15,356 nucleotides of DNA. It comes from an uncultured Bacilli bacterium (lineage in GTDB: Bacteria > Bacillota_I > Bacilli_A > RF39 > UBA660). The position numbers and the translations under genes were made by a program. Positions within the stretch are counted from its first letter, which is position 1, and every line of letters begins with the position of its first letter. The stretch is taken from assembly GCA_934096605.1 (NCBI GenBank), contig CAKOMI010000028.1:1-15356 (forward strand), in the 5' to 3' direction. This document shows positions 1 to 6,075 of the stretch, in pieces. Under the pieces are notes generated by a model. The model made no database searches. It saw nothing but the letters and a program-made list of their open reading frames with translations, and was not told where the DNA came from.

Positions 1-348
1 AATACCTATCATACTACCCAAGGTACTAGATAAAATAAGAATAAAGTAATAGATTGTTCTTTCTAAAGAAAATCCTGTTTGATAAAACAAAACATTAATA
101 ACTATCAAAATAAATATTAAAGATAAACCAATTTTAATACCTTCTAAGTAACCTTTATGGGTTGCTTTTTTGCCGACTAAAAAACCAATTATAAAAAACA
201 AAATAGCCATATAAATAAACATAAATATTTCACTTACCTTACCATAAAAAAGATTGAAATTTTGTAAGACCCCCAGTAAGAAAGCAAATACCATCATAAA
301 TAATATGCCTCCTAGTATAACTTTAAAATAGCCTTTCCACTTTTTCAA
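1..348 (-). CDS. TIGR04086-type small membrane protein (partial, C-terminus beyond window)
   Basis: An open frame of 116 codons runs off the left edge, so the C-terminus is missing. The start is read as TTG at 348 because GGTGATA lies just upstream and the first residues (LKKWKGYFKVILGG) match the short basic lead-in before the first helix that is usual in this family. An internal ATG behind an AGGAGG-like sequence is an alternative, but it would cut into helix 1. The protein is almost entirely hydrophobic, with about four predicted membrane spans and a GKKATHKGYLEG loop that is typical of the TIGR04086/YrzE (DUF3792) family. Family members are small integral membrane proteins of unknown function. 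It is divergent from the DUF421 gene with only 73 bases between the starts. Assignment rests on length, helix pattern and the Gly-rich loop, so it is moderate. Confidence 0.6.
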   Translation of the reverse strand, partial: MKKWKGYFKVILGGILFMMVFAFLLGVLQNFNLFYGKVSEIFMFIYMAILFFIIGFLVGKKATHKGYLEGIKIGLSLIFILIVINVLFYQTGFSLERTIYYFILILSSTLGSMIGI

Positions 349-421
349 TATTATCACCACTAAAGTATATGTAAGTGATTAAAAAAATAGAAGGCAACCC
401 ATAATAAGAGTAGGTGATAAC

Positions 422-1072
422 ATGAGTGAACTATATATTGTTCTAGCAAGAACTGTCTTCTTTTACTTTTTTATTGTTTTATTATATCGCATTATGGGCA
501 AAAGAGAAATTGGCCAACTAGGGGTAATTGATTTAATCGTGTCCATTTTAATGGCTGAGTTAGTGGCCATTTCAATTGAAAATACTGGCGACTCCATAAT
601 GCAAACTATTATTCCCTTAACTTTGTTAGGTTTTTTAGAAATTCTTTTAGCCTTTATCAGTATAAAATCTAGAAAATTTAGAAGTTTCTTTGATGGCAAA
701 CCATCATTAATTATTTGTAATGGCAAAGTAAATTATAAAGAAATGGTCCGTCAACGTTATAGCATGGATGATTTACTTTTTAGTCTAAGACAAAAAGAAA
801 TTGGGAGTATCTTTGAAATAGAGTATGCTTTTCTAGAGGCTAATGGTAAACTTTCTCTTTTCAAATACAAGCCTTTTGGTTTAAAAAGAGAATATCCTAT
901 GCCTTTAATATTAGATGGGGAAATTAATAAAGGTACACTAAAAGAAATAAAAAAAGATGAACTATGGCTAAAAGAAGAATTAGAAAAAAAGAACCTCCAA
1001 ATAAACGATATTTTCTATGCTTTTTATAAAAATAAAAAAATATATTTAATTAAAGATTGTAGTCTTACATAA
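422..1072 (+). CDS. DUF421 (YetF/YcaP-type) membrane protein
   Basis: 216-residue protein with three N-terminal membrane helices (about 6-25, 33-52 and 60-80) followed by a soluble region of about 130 residues. The first loop carries the family pattern RIMGKREIGQLGVIDLIVSI, and the soluble part has the characteristic DGKPSLIICNGKV stretch (91-103) followed by a DDLLFSLRQKEI segment (116-127). This is the layout of DUF421 proteins such as Bacillus YetF, YrbG and YdfR. Some spore-former homologues affect spore germination or coat properties, but no general biochemical activity is established. Start ATG is preceded by GGTGATAAC, a good match to the 3' part of the Shine-Dalgarno consensus. No clear terminator separates it from the next gene. 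Family call is firm; function is unknown. Confidence 0.85.
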   Translation: MSELYIVLARTVFFYFFIVLLYRIMGKREIGQLGVIDLIVSILMAELVAISIENTGDSIMQTIIPLTLLGFLEILLAFISIKSRKFRSFFDGKPSLIICNGKVNYKEMVRQRYSMDDLLFSLRQKEIGSIFEIEYAFLEANGKLSLFKYKPFGLKREYPMPLILDGEINKGTLKEIKKDELWLKEELEKKNLQINDIFYAFYKNKKIYLIKDCSLT

Positions 1073-1121
1073 TTCGACATTTTTCTAAGTACTATCATGA
1101 TACTATAATTATGGTGGTAAC

Positions 1122-1556
1122 ATGAAAAAGAAAATTTTTATTATTATATTAGCAGTTTTAGTTGGAGCTATTTTGTCTTTCGTAACTCTCTATCACTATC
1201 AAAAAAAAGATAGAGTAACCGTAGATGAAACATTAACTATTTTGCAAACTGGTATTTATAAAGACTATCAAAATGCCTTAAAAGAACAAAGCAAAGTAGA
1301 TGGTTCTATTATCTTAAAGGAAAGTGATTACTATGTTGTTATCGCGGGTGCTTCTACTAGTAGTGCGGGTCTTACTAAATTAGAAAGTATGTTAAACAAT
1401 CAAGGTATTCATTATTACAAAAAAGAAAAAACTTTAAATATCACTAGTGACCTCAAAAAATATAATATGCTTTTAGATAAAACAGTAGATCAAAAAAGTA
1501 TTAGTCTTTTAAATCAAAAGATTTTAGAAAGTATTAATAATGAGTACCTTAATTAA
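1122..1556 (+). CDS. Membrane-anchored SPOR-like protein (possible SpoIIB-position homologue)
   Basis: 144 residues: an N-terminal membrane anchor (about 4-24) with the MKKK start outside the helix, a linker (28-65), then a domain at about 68-125 beginning SDYYVVIAGASTSSAG. A YYV-beta strand followed by a Gly-Ala-Ser turn, a helix (LTKLESMLNNQG) and a second strand (HYYKKEK) is the shape of a SPOR peptidoglycan-binding domain, though the match is by eye and divergent. The position supports it: in Bacillus the SPOR protein SpoIIB lies just upstream of maf-radC-mreBCD, and here the next genes are radC-mreC-mreD. It overlaps radC by 17 bases, so the two are probably co-translated. It would act outside the membrane on septal or lateral cell wall. 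Start ATG follows GGTGGTAAC. Alternative: an unrelated lineage-specific secreted anchor protein. Confidence 0.5.
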   Translation: MKKKIFIIILAVLVGAILSFVTLYHYQKKDRVTVDETLTILQTGIYKDYQNALKEQSKVDGSIILKESDYYVVIAGASTSSAGLTKLESMLNNQGIHYYKKEKTLNITSDLKKYNMLLDKTVDQKSISLLNQKILESINNEYLN

Positions 1557-2226
1557 AGACATGACTCCCGATGATAAACCCCGTGAAAAAGCCTTGAAAT
1601 ATGGTTTTTCTAGTTTATCGGATACCGAGGTTTTATCAATATTACTTAGAACTGGTTCTAAAAATAAATCTGTCAAAGATGTTTCTAGTGATATCCTAAA
1701 AAGTTTAGGGGGTATTGGTAATTTAAAAAATATCCGTGTAAATAAATTAATCTCTATTAAAGGTGTTGGTTCTGTTAAAGCCATAACTTTAATGGCTGCG
1801 GTTGAACTTGCTAAAAGAATAAATAACGAAGAAAATAAAAAAATCAAAATAACAGCTAGTAGTGACGTTTTTAAATACTTTAATAAATATTTTCTATATG
1901 AAACGCAAGAAAAATTTTTAGTCTTATTTCTAAATACTAAAAATGAGGTGATTGAACAAAAAGTTTTATTTATTGGAACAGCAAATCAAAGCCTTGTTCA
2001 TTTAAGAGATATTTTTAGAGAAGCCGTTTTATGTAACGCTATTAAAATCATCTGTGTTCATAATCATCCTTCTGGTGTGCCAATTCCAAGCCCGGAAGAT
2101 GAAGCAGTAACTAAAAAAATTAAAGAAACAGGTGATTTAATGAACATAAATTTAATTGACCATGTTATTATAGGCCAAGATAAATATTATAGTTTTTTAG
2201 AAAATAGAAGGGGTGGTCTTATTTGA
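1540..2226 (+). CDS. radC: RadC family JAB1/MPN-type protein
   Basis: 228 residues, the usual length for RadC (UPF0758). The N-terminus (LIKDMTPDDKPREKALKYG) matches the family opening IKDMP-RPREKLL-G, which supports the ATG at 1540 over the internal ATG at 1561. A helix-hairpin-helix lies at about 72-90 (IKGVGSVKAI). The JAB/MPN metalloprotease-like domain holds the HNHPSG signature at 174-179, and H174, H176 and D187 form the complete H-x-H-x10-D metal ligand set. RadC was once linked to DNA repair, but that role is not supported and its true activity is unsettled. It overlaps the SPOR-like gene by 17 bases and shares four bases with mreC, so it is embedded in the cell-shape operon as in many Firmicutes. 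Confidence 0.93.
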   Translation: MSTLIKDMTPDDKPREKALKYGFSSLSDTEVLSILLRTGSKNKSVKDVSSDILKSLGGIGNLKNIRVNKLISIKGVGSVKAITLMAAVELAKRINNEENKKIKITASSDVFKYFNKYFLYETQEKFLVLFLNTKNEVIEQKVLFIGTANQSLVHLRDIFREAVLCNAIKIICVHNHPSGVPIPSPEDEAVTKKIKETGDLMNINLIDHVIIGQDKYYSFLENRRGGLI

Positions 2227-2876
2227 AAAAATATTCACTTTACTTGATATTATTTTTTACATTTTTATTTTTATATTTTGGCCTTGACTTAGTTTACTGT
2301 TATCTAATTAAAAAAGATAGTATATTAAGTGAAGAAATTATTTTAAAAAGTGATTATAATGCTTTAAATGAGAAATATACTACTCTTTTAAATAGCCATG
2401 AATTATGGGAAGATAAAAAGGATTTTATAACAAGTAAAGTAGTAGGTAGAGACCCTTATAATTTAGATGAAATAACTATTTTAAAAGGAAGCGAAGATGG
2501 CGTAAAAACAGGTGATATCATCATAAATGAATATGGTTTAATTGGTATTGTAAGTGATATTAAAAAGCATGTTTCTTTTGTTAAAACTATTAATCATAAA
2601 GATACCAATATCTCTGTTAAAGTAGGTGAAGTCTATGGCATGTTAAAGAAAGAAGCTGGTAAGTTAATTATCAAGGATATAAAAACTAAAGATAGTGATT
2701 TAGTTGGCTCTTTAGTTAAAACCTCAGGATTTACAAGTGTCCCTGAAGATGTATTAGTCGGTGAGGTAAGTAGTGTTATAGATAATGGCTTAACACTCTC
2801 TTTAGTAGTTACATCTTCTGCTGATTTAAACGATTTAAACTATTGTTTTATTAGGAGTAGTGTAGCCTATGAATAA
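2223..2876 (+). CDS. mreC: Rod shape-determining protein MreC (short form)
   Basis: 217 residues with a TTG start overlapping the radC TGA (TTGA); GGGTGG lies six bases upstream. One membrane helix at about 5-28, a short heptad-like stretch (36-60), then the MreC beta-barrel domain: ITILKGSEDGVKTGDIII (84-101), NEYGLIGIV (102-110), TNISVKVG (128-135) and the C-terminal PEDVLVGEVSSV (174-185). MreC organises the elongasome outside the membrane, linking MreD and the MreB filaments to cell-wall synthases. At 217 residues it is shorter than the usual 270-300; the missing length is mainly coiled coil, so it may be a reduced form. No mreB is next to it in this window, whereas mreB is commonly just upstream. 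Confidence 0.85.
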   Translation: MKKYSLYLILFFTFLFLYFGLDLVYCYLIKKDSILSEEIILKSDYNALNEKYTTLLNSHELWEDKKDFITSKVVGRDPYNLDEITILKGSEDGVKTGDIIINEYGLIGIVSDIKKHVSFVKTINHKDTNISVKVGEVYGMLKKEAGKLIIKDIKTKDSDLVGSLVKTSGFTSVPEDVLVGEVSSVIDNGLTLSLVVTSSADLNDLNYCFIRSSVAYE

Positions 2877-3219
2877 CTTATTATTTTTACCTCACTATGT
2901 ATTTCTAACTGGCTCCTTATTAAAAGAACGTGATACCTTGCCAATTTATTTATTCACGGGTCTCGTAATTGATAGACTTTTTTATAACTTACCATTTATA
3001 AATACTATAATTCTTCTGTTTTTCTTTCTCTTTTCTCTTTACTTTAAAAATATAAAAGGTAAAAAAGGTACACTATTAAAAAATATCTTCTTTACATCTA
3101 GTTATTTTCTTGTATTTATGATTTATTTGAAAAAAGAATTATTTCTTATTTATTTTATTTCTTTATTTTGGAATGTCTTAATTACATATTTTATGTTGTT
3201 AAAAAGAAGGCTACTATGA
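2869..3219 (+). CDS. mreD: Rod shape-determining protein MreD-like membrane protein
   Basis: 116 residues, overlapping mreC by eight bases. Almost all hydrophobic, with about four predicted membrane spans. The segment LPIYLFTGLVIDRLFYNLPFI resembles the conserved YGxxxGLxxDxxxxxxxG region of MreD near its second and third helices. It is shorter than the typical 160-170 residues, and sequence identity in this family is low, so the call leans on the position directly after mreC. It would bridge MreC to the rest of the elongasome in the membrane. Its stop codon is covered by the hairpin of an intrinsic terminator, so it looks like the last gene of the operon. Confidence 0.72.
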   Translation: MNNLLFLPHYVFLTGSLLKERDTLPIYLFTGLVIDRLFYNLPFINTIILLFFFLFSLYFKNIKGKKGTLLKNIFFTSSYFLVFMIYLKKELFLIYFISLFWNVLITYFMLLKRRLL

Positions 3220-3240
3220 GCTGTAGTCTGTTTTTTCTTT
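3208..3240 (+). terminator. Intrinsic terminator of the radC-mreCD operon
   Basis: AGGCTAC (3208-3214) pairs with GTAGTCT (3223-3229), seven pairs including one G-U, around an eight-base loop. After one unpaired G comes TTTTTTCTTTT. The hairpin spans the mreD stop codon. This marks the end of the core cell-shape operon and the left margin of the accessory insert. Confidence 0.65.
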
Positions 3241-3341
3241 TATTGTTATATTTAAATCGTATTTTTCCGCCAGCCAGTAAAAAAGAGTAAAAGTAAATAA
3301 TATGCCAAAAAACGTAATTAATAGGACTAGTTATAAAAAAG

Positions 3342-3350
3342 TGATATAAT
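3342..3350 (+). promoter_or_regulatory. Extended -10 promoter of the abi gene
   Basis: TGATATAAT is a perfect TGnTATAAT extended -10 element, 31 bases before the abi start. No good -35 box lies 16-18 bases upstream, as is usual for extended -10 promoters. AGGTG (3372-3376) is the ribosome binding site. The bases from 3344 to 3356 (ATATAATAATAGT) recur exactly at the promoter of the downstream small RNA. Confidence 0.65.
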
Positions 3351-3380
3351 AATAGTAATCAACTTGAAAGCAGGTGTATT

Positions 3381-4892
3381 ATGGAAAAACATTCAAATAA
3401 CTTATTAATTAAAGGATTGGAAGCTAAAAATATTAATTTTCAAAATGGAGAAAAAAGCAAATTTAATAGCTATAGTTATTATCAAGTAATAAATGCGTAT
3501 AAGCCACTTTTTGTTTCAGGAGTAGAAACTATTGATGATATATATAATAATATTAATAACAAAATTAGAATTAATGAATATAAAGCATCATTTGGCATTA
3601 CAACAAATACTGATATTTTTAAAGAAATATGTAAAAAGATATGCAAAAAATATGGTATAAATTATTCTCATACAATGAAAAATATAATTCTGAAGAAAAA
3701 TATTTCTAAGATAGATTATGTTCATCATATTTATCCAATGGATACCCAATATGGTGATTTCTTACGAATGTATAAATTTGAGCATGAGTTAAGAAATATG
3801 CTTTTAAAATACACCTTAATAATAGAAGAAAGTATAAAAAATGTTTTTATAAAACGCCTAAATAATACTCCAGAGGTAAAAGCAAATTTTTTATCAGACA
3901 TTAATAATTATGATACGTCCAAAGGAAATAATGATGCTCTTGACACATTAAAACTAATATTCGAAAAGCAAAAAAATAAGTATTCAAAACCAATTCAAAG
4001 AAAACGAAAACAAGATATAACAATTCCATATTGGATTTTAATTAATGAATTAACTATGAACGAAACATATAATGTAATAAAAAATTTGAAACCGGAAATA
4101 AGCATTTTGATTTTTCAAGATTGTTTAAATCATTTTACAAACAAAAAAGTTGATTTAAAAGATAAAGCTAAAACAAGAAAACAAATACAAACTGAAAAAG
4201 GAATTATTTTATCTTTTAGAACATTGATAAAATATATAGGAACATTTAGGAACATGTTGGCACATAATCAGCCAATATACTGCTATAATCACAAAGATTA
4301 TAGCTTAATAAATTATCCTAAAATGAGCTACGATATGCCGTGGATTGATATGAAAAAGAATAAAACATTATCAGAAATGGATCAGCAACATAAAATAAAT
4401 TCAGTAACAATGCATGACTTAGAAATATTTTTTGGTAATGATAAATATAATGCCAATAATTCTTCTAGGAACATAAATTTATCATTTATTATTTATGTCA
4501 TATATAAAATCATTTCTACTATTGATAAAAATACAGAATTTTATGAAGAGTTAATTAAACTTTATAAAAAATATAATATAATTTTAACGTCAAATGATAA
4601 ACAAATAACTGATACTACGAGTATTGAAAATATGATAAGAGAAATAGAAACTCTCAACATGCTTGAATTAGATTATAAGGAAATAATTAATAAAATTGAA
4701 AACAGCGAATCATATAAGCAAGAATTGAAATCCTTTATAAGAAGATTTAACGAACAGAAAAGAAAAATTAACGTTTTGTTAAACAAGATAAAGATCAAAG
4801 AAATTAAATCAAAATATAAACAATTTCCTGCTGAAATACGATACACAGATTATACAGGAATAAACAAAAAATATTTTGAGGATATTAAGTGA
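3381..4892 (+). CDS. Abi_2/AbiF-like HEPN-family abortive infection protein (putative RNase toxin)
   Basis: 503 residues, Lys/Asn/Ile-rich, no signal peptide or membrane span. Landmarks of the Abi_2 (AbiD/AbiF) family appear in order: YYQVINAYKPLF (33-44); FLRMYKFEHELRNMLLKY then IIEESIKNVF (127-156), corresponding to the family LYxFDxxLRxxLxxxxxxIExxLK; IPYWILINELTM (215-226), the PxWxxxExLT element; and TFRNMLAHNQPIY (288-300). R290-N-M-L-A-H295 is an intact RxxxxH catalytic motif of HEPN ribonucleases. About 50 extra residues (55-110) separate the first two landmarks, and the C-terminal 130 residues are a helical, charged extension. Known members cause abortive infection or growth arrest; AbiF has been described as a toxin paired with a non-coding RNA and as a likely Cas13 ancestor. 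It is cytoplasmic, has its own promoter, and is followed 33 bases later by a candidate small RNA. Family firm; exact subtype and RNase activity inferred. Confidence 0.82.
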   Translation: MEKHSNNLLIKGLEAKNINFQNGEKSKFNSYSYYQVINAYKPLFVSGVETIDDIYNNINNKIRINEYKASFGITTNTDIFKEICKKICKKYGINYSHTMKNIILKKNISKIDYVHHIYPMDTQYGDFLRMYKFEHELRNMLLKYTLIIEESIKNVFIKRLNNTPEVKANFLSDINNYDTSKGNNDALDTLKLIFEKQKNKYSKPIQRKRKQDITIPYWILINELTMNETYNVIKNLKPEISILIFQDCLNHFTNKKVDLKDKAKTRKQIQTEKGIILSFRTLIKYIGTFRNMLAHNQPIYCYNHKDYSLINYPKMSYDMPWIDMKKNKTLSEMDQQHKINSVTMHDLEIFFGNDKYNANNSSRNINLSFIIYVIYKIISTIDKNTEFYEELIKLYKKYNIILTSNDKQITDTTSIENMIREIETLNMLELDYKEIINKIENSESYKQELKSFIRRFNEQKRKINVLLNKIKIKEIKSKYKQFPAEIRYTDYTGINKKYFEDIK

Positions 4893-4911
4893 ATATAATT
4901 ATGAAAAAAAT

Positions 4912-4924
4912 ATATAATAATAGT
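4912..4924 (+). promoter_or_regulatory. -10 region of the abi-linked small RNA
   Basis: TATAAT at 4913-4918 predicts a start at about 4925, three bases before the first hairpin arm. The block ATATAATAATAGT is identical to 3344-3356 at the abi promoter. The -35 region is poor (TGAATA at 17 bases). A second TATAAT at 4894-4899 is an alternative with a start near 4906. Confidence 0.5.
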
Positions 4925-5031
4925 GAGTTACGTATAGACAAAAGTGATTTTTTTTGTTACAATCTATACGTAATGCGATTCCGGTATATATGGTATATCG
5001 GAGGGAAAGAAGAGCTTCATGCTCTTTTTTT
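4925..5031 (+). ncRNA. Candidate structured small RNA linked to the abi gene (putative RNA antitoxin)
   Basis: No ORF lies here, yet the stretch is highly structured. Stem 1 is a perfect 11-bp inverted repeat (TTACGTATAGA at 4928-4938 with TCTATACGTAA at 4963-4973); its 24-base interior can pair further and holds a run of eight T. Stem 2 pairs 4981-4989 with 4993-5001 (CCGGTATAT with GTATATCGG, two G-U pairs) around a three-base loop. A purine spacer leads to an intrinsic terminator ending in seven T at 5025-5031. A -10 box sits just before stem 1, so a self-contained transcript of about 107 nt is predicted. It is on the same strand and 33 bases after the abi stop. AbiF-type HEPN proteins are reported to be tied to a conserved non-coding RNA acting as antitoxin, which this fits. 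I did not recognise the RNA as a known family; partnership is inferred. Confidence 0.6.
5006..5031 (+). terminator. Intrinsic terminator of the abi-linked RNA
   Basis: AAGAGC (5010-5015) pairs with GCTCTT (5021-5026) around TTCAT, and the upstream AAAG can extend pairing into the T run 5025-5031. It serves as the 3' end of the candidate RNA and would also stop read-through from abi. Confidence 0.75.
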
Positions 5032-5120
5032 CGTTAAGAATTTATAGTTTGCAAACATTTAGTTATTAGACACCATTTTGATGGGTTAGTTTAAAATAAG
5101 ATTCAGAGCATTGTTTTCTT

Positions 5121-5149
5121 TTGATACTAATATTTTTGTTAGTTATGAT
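5121..5149 (+). promoter_or_regulatory. Promoter of a possible second small RNA
   Basis: TTGATA (5121-5126) and TATGAT (5144-5149), each five of six to consensus, are spaced exactly 17 bases apart. The predicted start is about 5156. There is no coding region downstream before the terminator at 5256-5277. Confidence 0.45.
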
Positions 5150-5155
5150 CATGTT

Positions 5156-5277
5156 TTTTTAGTTTCCATACTATTCTTAACATCCCTTCTATAGCAAAAA
5201 AATCGTCTGAACAAAGTGTTTAGGTAACTATGTAATCGAGAACGCTTAGATACTGAGAACTAGGAGTTCTTTTTTTA
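5156..5277 (+). ncRNA. Possible second small RNA, about 120 nt
   Basis: The stretch between a good promoter and an intrinsic terminator has no ORF but three short hairpins: CTGAACA-AAG-TGTTTAG (one G-U pair), CTTAG-ATA-CTGAG (one G-U pair) and the terminator hairpin AGAACT-AGG-AGTTCT. All have three-base loops. It has no visible similarity to the RNA at 4925-5031 and I do not recognise it. It could be a second regulatory RNA of the insert or a chance arrangement in decayed sequence, since the minus strand here also has a short coding-like stretch. Confidence 0.3.
5256..5277 (+). terminator. Intrinsic terminator, plus strand
   Basis: AGAACT (5256-5261) pairs perfectly with AGTTCT (5265-5270) around AGG, followed by a run of seven T from 5270. 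It is strong only on the plus strand; the other side has no T run. Confidence 0.65.
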
Positions 5278-5315
5278 TAAGATACACTCACTAAAAATAT
5301 GTTGCCATAAAAGCC

Positions 5316-5344
5316 AAAAAATAAAAGAGTGTCTTTAAGAAAGA
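5316..5344 (-). terminator. Weak candidate terminator of the Crp/Fnr gene
   Basis: Read on the minus strand, TCTTT-CTT-AAAGA lies ten bases past the stop codon of the regulator, followed after five bases by TTTTATTTTTT. The stem is short and A-T rich, so this is only a candidate. Confidence 0.3.
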
Positions 5345-5353
5345 TTATAAAAA

Positions 5354-5989
5354 TTAATACAAAAGCGTTATTTTTTTATTAATGTCTTTGATTAACTTAT
5401 CTTCTTTTAAATTCTTAAGTTCTCGCATCAAAGCACTTCTATCAACGCATAAATAATCAGCAAGATCTGTATAAGAATAACTTAAATCAAATGTTTTAGA
5501 GTTCTTTTTTTTTGCTTGTAACTCAAAGTAGGCAAGTAACTTATTACGGATGCTTCTTTTAGTTAAAAGTTCAATTCTCTCATTTCTTTTAATTAACTTT
5601 TTACTCATAACTAACGTGATATTATTAAGTAAATTAAGGGCATACTTACTATTTTCAGCTTTTGCTACTATTTCTTGGTAACTAAAGAATGTTACTACCG
5701 AATCAGTAAGAGAAATAACCGAGAGTTCTGATGAATCGCTAGAAACAAACATATCTGAAAATATATCGCCACTTTCAAGTTCCTCAATAATTGTTTTATC
5801 ACCATTATAATCAAAACGTACTAAAGAAGCTTCGCCACTTTCCATGACACCAATCATATATCGTTTACCAAGTGAATAACTAATAGTTTGATTAGGCTTA
5901 TATTCCATTGTCTTTACAGATAGTAGGGATGGTAGTTTACGTAAAGCTTTGTCATCAAAATTTTTATATATATTGTACTTTTTCTCCAT
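5354..5989 (-). CDS. Crp/Fnr-family transcriptional regulator
   Basis: 211 residues from the ATG at 5989. A longer frame reaches 6046, but it would cross the promoter and operator, while the ATG at 5989 has GAGGTG seven bases upstream. Residues about 10-125 form the cyclic-nucleotide-binding-like beta roll (YKPNQTISYSLG, MIGVMESGEASLVR, LESGDIFSDM), then a dimer helix (about 120-160) and a Crp-type winged helix (YSYTDLADYLCVDRSALMREL, about 171-191). Only one cysteine is present (181, inside the DNA-reading helix), so it cannot carry an Fnr-type iron-sulfur cluster; the effector is unknown. It diverges from nrdDG, and a 16-bp palindrome in the shared region covers its own -35 box. The likely role is control of anaerobic deoxynucleotide synthesis plus self-repression. 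Confidence 0.87.
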   Translation of the reverse strand: MEKKYNIYKNFDDKALRKLPSLLSVKTMEYKPNQTISYSLGKRYMIGVMESGEASLVRFDYNGDKTIIEELESGDIFSDMFVSSDSSELSVISLTDSVVTFFSYQEIVAKAENSKYALNLLNNITLVMSKKLIKRNERIELLTKRSIRNKLLAYFELQAKKKNSKTFDLSYSYTDLADYLCVDRSALMRELKNLKEDKLIKDINKKITLLY

Positions 5990-6017
5990 AAATAAACACC
6001 TCATTTTCACTAATTTC

Positions 6018-6046
6018 ATTATAATGTAAAAATGTTGCAATTGCAA
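6018..6046 (-). promoter_or_regulatory. Promoter of the Crp/Fnr regulator
   Basis: On the minus strand, -35 TTGCAA (6046-6041) and a perfect -10 TATAAT (6023-6018) are 17 bases apart. The predicted start is near 6011. The -35 box is inside the palindrome at 6033-6048, so a bound regulator would block RNA polymerase. Confidence 0.6.
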
Positions 6047-6048
6047 CA
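6033..6048. promoter_or_regulatory. 16-bp palindromic operator between the regulator and nrdD
   Basis: TGTTGCAATTGCAACA is a perfect palindrome. Its centre is 41.5 bases before the predicted nrdD start (6082), the standard position for class II activation by Crp/Fnr proteins, and it covers the -35 box of the divergent regulator. It differs from the Fnr consensus TTGATnnnnATCAA and from Crp TGTGA-N6-TCACA. That it is the target of the neighbouring regulator is inferred. Confidence 0.6.
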
Positions 6049-6075
6049 GACAAATAAAATGTAATCAATTATGAT
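6047..6075 (+). promoter_or_regulatory. Promoter of the nrdD-nrdG-dut operon
   Basis: CAGACA (6047-6052, four of six to consensus) and TATGAT (6070-6075) are 17 bases apart, with a start near 6082. The weak -35 fits a promoter that needs an activator. A second dyad, AATCA-ATTA-TGATT (6063-6076), covers the -10 box and might be a repressor site. No NrdR-box was seen. Confidence 0.5.

Larger units (their letters stand above)
5036..5353. other. Gene-free stretch with possible second small RNA and short coding-like fragments
   Basis: No ORF of useful length exists on either strand. It contains a good promoter-terminator pair on the plus strand (5121-5277, listed separately). On the minus strand two short stretches read like degraded protein: one of 26 codons ending at 5139 (contains FFAIEGMLRIVWKLKKHD) and one ending between about 5070 and 5080 (contains SESYFKLTHQNGV). 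These could be remains of a transposase or other lost gene, but I cannot identify them. The part next to the regulator gene holds a weak inverted repeat (AAGATACACTC with GAGTGTCTT). This looks like the scarred right side of the accessory insert. Confidence 0.35.

Noticed and set aside
1093..1109. Promoter (TATAAT at 1104) for the SPOR-like gene
   Set aside because: The start would fall inside the ribosome site only a few bases before the ATG, and no -35 box is correctly spaced.
3216..3290. A 24-residue ORF (begins MSCSLFFLLLL) overlapping the mreD stop
   Set aside because: Its first codons fall inside the terminator hairpin and T run at 3208-3240, and it has no separate ribosome site. The hydrophobic sequence is explained by the T-rich tract.
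4928..4973. The 11-bp inverted repeat as an insertion sequence end or recombinase site
   Set aside because: No transposase or integrase is nearby, there is no matching copy elsewhere in the window, and it is better explained as the stem of a transcript with a -10 box and terminator.
4925..5277. CRISPR array or tracrRNA near the Cas13-related Abi protein
   Set aside because: There are no regularly spaced direct repeats in the window and the protein has a single visible RxxxxH motif, unlike the two of Cas13.
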